Source: Spyradocola merdavium
GTDB lineage: Bacteria; Bacillota; Clostridia; Christensenellales; UBA1750
Direction of reading: 5' to 3'
Length of the DNA stretch: 8,977 bases
Assembly (NCBI GenBank): GCA_018711265.1
Contig: DVIM01000117.1
Location: 1 to 8,977, forward strand
A program made the position numbers and the translations under genes. Numbering within the stretch: the first letter of the stretch is position 1; every line of letters begins with the position of its first letter. Positions 5,112 through 8,977 of this stretch are shown here, piece after piece. The notes below the pieces were generated by a model that did not search any database, was not told where the DNA came from, and was given only the letters and a program-made list of their open reading frames with translations.

Positions 5112-7079
5112 ATGCAAGACAACCAGCAGCGGCCCGAGGATCGGACGCAGGAGAACATCAGCGAGCAGGCGCGCATCCGTCGCGAAAAGCTCGCCGCGCT
5201 CCAGAGCGCGGGCGAGGACCCCTACCGCATCACGCGCTACGACCGCACCCACCTTTCCGCGCAGATCCTGCGCGACTTTGACGCCCTGGAGGGCCAGGAG
5301 GTCACCCTCGCCGGGCGCATGATGTCCCGCCGCATCATGGGCAAGGCGTCCTTTGCGCACCTTCAGGACGGCGCGGGGCAGATCCAGGTCTACATCCGCC
5401 GCGAGGACGTGGGCGAGGACCTCTACGCGGCCTTTAAGTCCTTTGACATCGGCGACATCCTCGGCGTGCGCGGCACGGTCTTCCGCACGAAGACCGGCGA
5501 GATCTCCCTGCACGCCGCCTCCCTGCAGCTGCTGAGCAAGTCGCTGCTGCCCCTGCCGGAGAAGTACCACGGCCTCAAGGACAACGACCTGCGCTATCGC
5601 CAGCGCTATGTCGACCTCTTCATGAATCCGGAGGTCAAGGACGTCTTCCTCAAGCGCAGCCGCATCCTTTCGGAGATCCGCGCCTACCTGGACGGCAAGG
5701 GCTTCCTGGAGGTGGACACCCCGATCCTGCTGCCCATCGAGATCGGCGCCTCGGCCCGGCCCTTTGTCACCCACCACAACACGCTGGACATGGACATGTA
5801 CCTGCGCATCGAGACCGAGCTCAACCTCAAGCGCCTGATCGTGGGCGGCATGGAGCGCGTGTACGAGGTGGGCCGCATCTTCCGCAACGAGGGCATGGAC
5901 ACCCGCCACAACCCGGAGTTCACCACCATCGAGCTCTATCAGGCCTACACGGACTACAAGGGCATGATGGACCTGGTCGAGGAGCTCTACATCCGCCTGG
6001 CAAAGGTCATCTGCGGGGATACGCACATCACCTACCAGGGCCAGGCGCTCGACATGGGGCATTGGGAGCGCCTGACCATGGTCGAGGCGGTCAAGAAGTA
6101 CGCCGGCTGCGACTACTACGATTGGAAGACGGACGCGGACGCCCGCGCCGCCGCCAAGGCGAAGAACGTGGCCGTTCCCGCGGACGCCACGCGCGGCACG
6201 GTTCTGGCCGAGCTCTTTGACGCCTTTGTCGAGGAGAACCTCGTCCAGCCGACCTTCATCTACGACTACCCGGTGGAGAACAGCCCCCTGGCCAAGCGCA
6301 AGGCCGACGACCCCGCCTTCACCGAGCGGTTCGAATACTTCATCTGCGGCTGCGAGTACGGCAACGCCTTCTCCGAGCTCAACGACCCCATCGACCAGAA
6401 GGCGCGCTTTGTCGCGCAGGTCGAGAAGAAGCGCGCGGAGAACCCGAACACCACCGCCCAGGTGGACGAGGACTTTGTCACCGCCCTGGAGTACGGAATG
6501 CCGCCCACCGGCGGCCTGGGCTTCGGCCTGGATCGCCTCGTCATGCTGCTGACGGATTCCGCGTCCATCCGCGACGTCCTCCTCTTCCCGACGATGAAGC
6601 CGCTGGACAAGAAGCCGGAGGCCCCTTCCGCGCCCAAGGCCGCGGAGGCGCAGGACGCTGGCGCAGCGGAGGCTGCTGTGGAGCCCTCGCCGGCGGAGAA
6701 GATCGACTTCTCCAAGGTCGAGATCGAGCCGCTGTTCGCAGACGCCGTGGACTTTGAGACCTTCAGCAAGTCGGACTTCCGCGCCGTCAAGGTCAAGGCC
6801 TGCGAGGTCGTGCCCAAGTCCAAGAAGCTGCTGCGCTTTGTCCTGGACGACGGCACGGGCGAGGACCGCGTGATCCTCAGCGGCATCCACGCCTATTACG
6901 AGCCGGAGCAGCTCGTGGGCAAGACCTGCATCGCCATCGTCAACCTGCCGCCGCGCAAGATGATGGGCATGGATTCCTGCGGAATGCTCATCAGCGCCGT
7001 GCACCACGAGGAAGGGGAAGAGCGGCTCCACCTGCTGATGGTGGACGACCACATCCCCGCCGGCGCCAAGCTCTACTGA
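5112..7079 (+). CDS. lysS: Lysyl-tRNA synthetase (class II) with C-terminal tRNA-binding domain
   Basis: This encodes 655 aa, against about 490-510 for ordinary bacterial LysS. An N-terminal helix (REKLAALQSAG) leads into the OB-fold anticodon-binding domain (starting VTLAGRMMSRR at about 64). The class II catalytic core follows, with motif 2 around RIFRNEG (255-261), the substrate pocket segment GNAFSELND, and motif 3 GGLGFGLDRL (about 467). The core ends near FPTMKP (497). An Ala/Pro/Glu-rich linker (about 498-530) joins a second OB-fold (about 544-655) of the Trbp111/MetRS-C type: FSKSDFRAVKVK, SGIHAYYEPEQLVGK and NLPPRKMMGMDSCGM. That domain binds the tRNA elbow in MetRS and would raise affinity for tRNA-Lys here. 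The fusion reads through in one frame without disruption. The ribosome binding site (AGAGAAAGAGAG) is purine-rich but weak. A terminator lies at 7102-7141. Confidence 0.97.
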   Translation: MQDNQQRPEDRTQENISEQARIRREKLAALQSAGEDPYRITRYDRTHLSAQILRDFDALEGQEVTLAGRMMSRRIMGKASFAHLQDGAGQIQVYIRREDVGEDLYAAFKSFDIGDILGVRGTVFRTKTGEISLHAASLQLLSKSLLPLPEKYHGLKDNDLRYRQRYVDLFMNPEVKDVFLKRSRILSEIRAYLDGKGFLEVDTPILLPIEIGASARPFVTHHNTLDMDMYLRIETELNLKRLIVGGMERVYEVGRIFRNEGMDTRHNPEFTTIELYQAYTDYKGMMDLVEELYIRLAKVICGDTHITYQGQALDMGHWERLTMVEAVKKYAGCDYYDWKTDADARAAAKAKNVAVPADATRGTVLAELFDAFVEENLVQPTFIYDYPVENSPLAKRKADDPAFTERFEYFICGCEYGNAFSELNDPIDQKARFVAQVEKKRAENPNTTAQVDEDFVTALEYGMPPTGGLGFGLDRLVMLLTDSASIRDVLLFPTMKPLDKKPEAPSAPKAAEAQDAGAAEAAVEPSPAEKIDFSKVEIEPLFADAVDFETFSKSDFRAVKVKACEVVPKSKKLLRFVLDDGTGEDRVILSGIHAYYEPEQLVGKTCIAIVNLPPRKMMGMDSCGMLISAVHHEEGEERLHLLMVDDHIPAGAKLY

Positions 7080-7101
7080 GCCCATCGCATCCGTTTTTTC
7101 A

Positions 7102-7141
7102 CGCCGGACCTTCCCCCCGCGGGAGGGTCCGGCGCTTTTTT
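7102..7141 (+). terminator. Intrinsic terminator of greA-lysS
   Basis: A 14-bp stem (7102-7115 with 7121-7134, one G-T pair) with loop CCCGC is followed by C and six T (7136-7141). It starts 22 nt after the lysS stop. The T-tract ends only 9 nt before the ribosome binding site of the next gene. Confidence 0.93.
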
Positions 7142-7150
7142 GAACCAAAA

Positions 7151-7156
7151 AGGAGG
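7151..7156 (+). promoter_or_regulatory. Ribosome binding site fixing a TTG start
   Basis: AGGAGG preceded by AAA lies 8 nt before TTG at 7165. No ATG or GTG is available in the frame nearby, so this site decides the start codon of the small gene. Confidence 0.8.
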
Positions 7157-7164
7157 AAGACCGC

Positions 7165-7440
7165 TTGTCCATCCACGACGAAATCGTCCGCGAGCTGCTG
7201 GAGACAAAGTCGCTGGCCGCGCTGATCTACGCGATCGAGCGCGGCCGCGAGCTGGAGTTCCGCTGCGAAGGGAATCTCTATTTTCTCTCCCGGCACGGGC
7301 CGCAGCAGGGCGTATCCCTGTGGGGCGGCGGCCGGGAGCAGAGCTTTGCCTGCATGGAACGCCTGCTCGAGCAGGCCGTGCTCGGGGGCGTTCCGTTCCG
7401 CACGGCGTGGAAGTCGGCGCAGATCGTCACCCTGTTTTGA
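7165..7440 (+). CDS. Small protein of unknown function (91 aa), TTG start
   Basis: I do not recognise a named family. The 91 aa are predicted soluble. A helical N-terminus (IHDEIVRELLETKSLAALIYAIERG) is followed by what look like beta strands (ELEFRCEGNLYFLSRHG, GVSLWGGGREQSF) and an amphipathic helix (CMERLLEQAVLGG), ending in TAWKSAQIVTLF. The pattern 'grElEF.y....y.is...g...l' with a terminal 'W....I.tlf' resembles short uncharacterised Firmicutes proteins. There is no signal peptide, Cys pair or catalytic motif. It has a strong ribosome binding site but no visible promoter, and the lysS terminator lies just upstream, so expression would need readthrough or a promoter inside lysS. Its 3' end overlaps the convergent glycosyltransferase gene by 14 nt. 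The good ribosome binding site and protein-like composition favour a real gene. Confidence 0.72.
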   Translation: MSIHDEIVRELLETKSLAALIYAIERGRELEFRCEGNLYFLSRHGPQQGVSLWGGGREQSFACMERLLEQAVLGGVPFRTAWKSAQIVTLF

Positions 7441-8542
7441 CCGGCGCCTCGCCGCTCGCGCGCATGCGGTAGAAGGGCAGGTTGCCCGCGAGGCGCTCGA
7501 TCCACGGGGCCAGGGCCGCCGCGCGCTCGCCCTGGGCCAGGGCCTCCCGCGCGTAGTCCTGCGCGGCCATGTGATAGCAGGCCAGGGCGCGCAGGTCGTG
7601 GGGAAGGTATCCCCAGGCGTCCCCTTCGCAGATGTAGGACTTGGGCCGCTCGGCGATGGCCAGCGCCCGGCCGGACAGCCACGCGACGCCCTCGTGATCG
7701 CCCTCCTCGCTGAGGAAGCGCGCAAAGTCCAGGTAGGGCTCGCGCAGGTGCGGCGCCTCCGCGATGGCGCGCAGATACCAGGCGCGCGCCGGCTCCCGCT
7801 CGCCCTTGGCCGCATAGGCGCGCGCGATGAAGCGCATGGAGGCGCTGCGCTCGTCGGCCCAGCGCGCGCTGGGCATGCCCAGGTGCCGCAGGAGCGTCGC
7901 GATGCACTTGTCCCAGTCGCCGTGGAACATGTATTCCCGGCCGAGATAGTGCATGTTGCGGTCGTTCTGCGGGTCCTCCTGCACCGCCAGCTCCAGCAGC
8001 GGCAGGTACTGGCCGCGGGACTTGGTGGGATCGGCGCGGTGCTCCAGGCAGACCCCCTCGGCAAACCGGGACTGCGGCGCGCCCGGCCCGGCATAGCGCA
8101 GGACCTCGTGCACGGGGTTCACCCAGGAAAAGCCCCGGCGCGCGTGGATCTTGTCGATCCAAAAGACGTATCCCTCCGACCCGTCCGGCTGAAAGTTCCA
8201 CACATAGCGGTAGCGGATCTGCTGCGCGCCCTGCGCCCAGGCCGCCTCGATCTTCTCGCGCCAGCCCGGCTGAAAGCTCTCGTCCAGGTCCGTGCAGACG
8301 CAGATGTCCGCGTCCTCGGGCACGAGCTCCAGCGAGCGGTTGCGCGCCGTGTCAAACCGCCAGGGCGAGATCCTCTCCTCCGTCACGATCGCGCCCAGGG
8401 CCCGCAGCTGCTCCGGCGTGCCGTCGGTCGATCCGGTGTCCAAGACATAGATTTTGTCCGCCTCCGCCATGGAGCGCATCCATCTTTCGACGAACTTCCC
8501 CTCGTTCTTGCAGATTGCGTAGACGCAAACGCGGTATTGCAT
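7427..8542 (-). CDS. Family 2 glycosyltransferase with TPR-like C-terminal half
   Basis: This encodes 371 aa. The N-terminal GT2 (GT-A fold) domain opens with VYAICKNEGKFVERW (about 7-21), followed by LDTGSTDGT (34-42), the nucleotide-sugar-binding segment, and the DxD-type metal motif TDLDE (84-88). The Trp- and Asp-rich acceptor region includes WVNPVHEVLRY. From about residue 180 on, helical pairs such as NMHYLGREYMFHGDWDKCI and IARAYAAKGEREPARAWYLRAI look like tetratricopeptide repeats. There is no membrane segment, so it should be cytosolic. I chose the ATG at 8540-8542 because AGGAGG (8550-8555) lies 7 nt upstream; an ATG at 8567-8569 would add nine residues with a poorer site. It is downstream of a Thr-rich collagen-like gene on the same strand, which suggests that protein as its substrate (inference). 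Sugar donor and acceptor cannot be read from the sequence. Confidence 0.9.
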   Translation of the reverse strand: MQYRVCVYAICKNEGKFVERWMRSMAEADKIYVLDTGSTDGTPEQLRALGAIVTEERISPWRFDTARNRSLELVPEDADICVCTDLDESFQPGWREKIEAAWAQGAQQIRYRYVWNFQPDGSEGYVFWIDKIHARRGFSWVNPVHEVLRYAGPGAPQSRFAEGVCLEHRADPTKSRGQYLPLLELAVQEDPQNDRNMHYLGREYMFHGDWDKCIATLLRHLGMPSARWADERSASMRFIARAYAAKGEREPARAWYLRAIAEAPHLREPYLDFARFLSEEGDHEGVAWLSGRALAIAERPKSYICEGDAWGYLPHDLRALACYHMAAQDYAREALAQGERAAALAPWIERLAGNLPFYRMRASGEAPVKTG

Positions 8543-8574
8543 GTCCCTTCCTCCTCGTTCTGCCCGCATCCCCG

Positions 8575-8606
8575 AAAAGCGGGGCCGCCCGCGCGCGGGC
8601 GGCCCC
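8575..8606 (-). terminator. 26-bp perfect palindrome, probable terminator after the collagen-like gene
   Basis: Positions 8581-8606 are a perfect palindrome, entirely G and C, with 13 bases per arm. On the minus strand it is followed by GC and TTTT (8575-8578). The hairpin is strong but the T-run is short, so termination may be partial. A small competing hairpin CCCCG-CTTTT-CGGGG (8570-8584) shares bases with it. It stands 20 nt past the collagen-like stop and just ahead of the glycosyltransferase start region. Confidence 0.7.
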
Positions 8607-8626
8607 TGGCGTTGTTTGGTTGGCGA

Positions 8627-8977
8627 TTAGGTGCTGATGACGCCCGCTGCGCGCAGCGAGGCCAGGAGCTCGTTAAACCGGTCGATGACCGTCTGCAGGT
8701 TGTCGCTGCTGATCAGGTCCGAGACCGCGGTGCCCGGGGTGAGCGAGCCCGCAGGGCCCGTCGGACCCGTGGGACCGGTGGGGCCGGTCGGACCCTCTGC
8801 ACCCGTCGCACCCGCCGCGCCGGCCGGGCCCGTGGGGCCGGTCGGGCCCTCCGCGCCCGTCGCGCCCGCTGCGCCAGCCGGGCCGGTGGGGCCGGTCGGG
8901 CCTTCTGCGCCCGTCGCGCCCGCTGCGCCGGCCGGGCCGGTCGGACCCGTCGGACCTTCTGCGCCCGTCGCACCCAC
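8627..8977 (-). CDS. Collagen-like Gly-X-Y repeat protein, 3' end (partial)
   Basis: The 3' end of a gene that continues beyond the right edge; 116 codons are visible. The first 77 are uninterrupted Gly-X-Y triplets, mainly GPT, GPA, GAT, GAE and GAA, in 18-residue units (GAT GAE GPT GPT GPA GAA) repeated three times, then a longer last unit with extra GPT triplets. A 39-aa non-collagen tail follows (from SLTPGTAVSDLI to AAGVIST), with helical NELLASLRAAGVI near the end. Such short tails recur on Firmicutes collagen-like surface, exosporium and phage fibre proteins. The protein probably trimerises into a rod, and Thr in the Y position is a common glycosylation site in BclA-type proteins. The first visible codon, GTG, reads as Val in the repeat phase and is not a credible start. 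No anchor or signal can be judged because the N-terminus is missing. Confidence 0.92.
   Translation of the reverse strand: MGATGAEGPTGPTGPAGAAGATGAEGPTGPTGPAGAAGATGAEGPTGPTGPAGAAGATGAEGPTGPTGPTGPTGPAGSLTPGTAVSDLISSDNLQTVIDRFNELLASLRAAGVIST
8747..8974 (-). repeat. 54-bp tandem repeats coding 18-aa collagen units
   Basis: Three complete 54-bp units (8921-8974, 8867-8920, 8813-8866) encode identical 18-aa blocks. A 66-bp last unit (8747-8812) carries two extra GPT triplets. The units differ from each other only at third codon positions. The array runs up to the right edge, so the total copy number is unknown. Confidence 0.9.

Noticed and set aside
4563..7172. Very long open frame on the minus strand opposite greA and lysS
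   Set aside because: It is antisense to two certain genes, and its translation is rich in Val, Leu, Asp, His and Arg with no recognisable domain. Long antisense frames arise from strong third-position GC bias.
8747..8974. CRISPR-like array
   Set aside because: The regular repeats are coding Gly-X-Y units without unique spacers.

Overview
The window looks like a chromosomal stretch from a moderately high-GC member of the Firmicutes, probably Clostridia. The signs are strong AGGAGG-type ribosome binding sites, near-consensus sigma-A promoters with 17-18 bp spacers, intrinsic terminators with U-tracts, a greA-lysS pair and a Gly-X-Y collagen-like surface protein. The lineage is inferred from style and gene content, not from a marker gene. 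By eye most genes are very GC-rich, while the ibrA/ibrB-like pair and the left-edge intergenic region are clearly less so.

Left part (1-3050, all minus strand). At the far left, a strong promoter with an A-tract UP-like element fires leftward out of the window into a non-coding leader carrying a TTGAAAAC box. This is the style of an rRNA operon leader. Two tandem intrinsic terminators (about 202-258) insulate it from a gene for a membrane-anchored protein that resembles a reduced extracellular solute-binding protein (263-988), which has its own promoter. Upstream lies a two-gene operon: an IbrA-like PAPS-reductase-family protein (1631-2980) followed by an overlapping IbrB-like ParB/sulfiredoxin-fold protein (1108-1659). 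Its promoter carries a 10-bp palindrome over the -35 box.

Middle part (3087-7141). An RlmI-type 23S rRNA m5C methyltransferase gene (minus) and a greA-lysS operon (plus) diverge from a shared intergenic region. The greA promoter is a perfect TTGACA-17-TATAAT. LysS is unusual in carrying a C-terminal Trbp111/MetG-type tRNA-binding domain after an Ala/Pro-rich linker. A strong terminator follows lysS.

Right part (7151-8977). A 91-codon gene of unknown function starts with TTG directly behind the lysS terminator and overlaps tail-to-tail with a minus-strand GT2-TPR glycosyltransferase gene. Upstream of the glycosyltransferase, on the same strand, is the 3' end of a collagen-like gene built from 54-bp repeats and open at the right edge. 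The two may form a glycosylated surface-fibre module. A perfect 26-bp palindrome separates them.

The points most worth following are the ibrAB-like pair, the LysRS fusion, the collagen/glycosyltransferase pair and the small TTG-start gene. I found no CRISPR array, insertion sequence, tRNA gene or clear mobile-element boundary.
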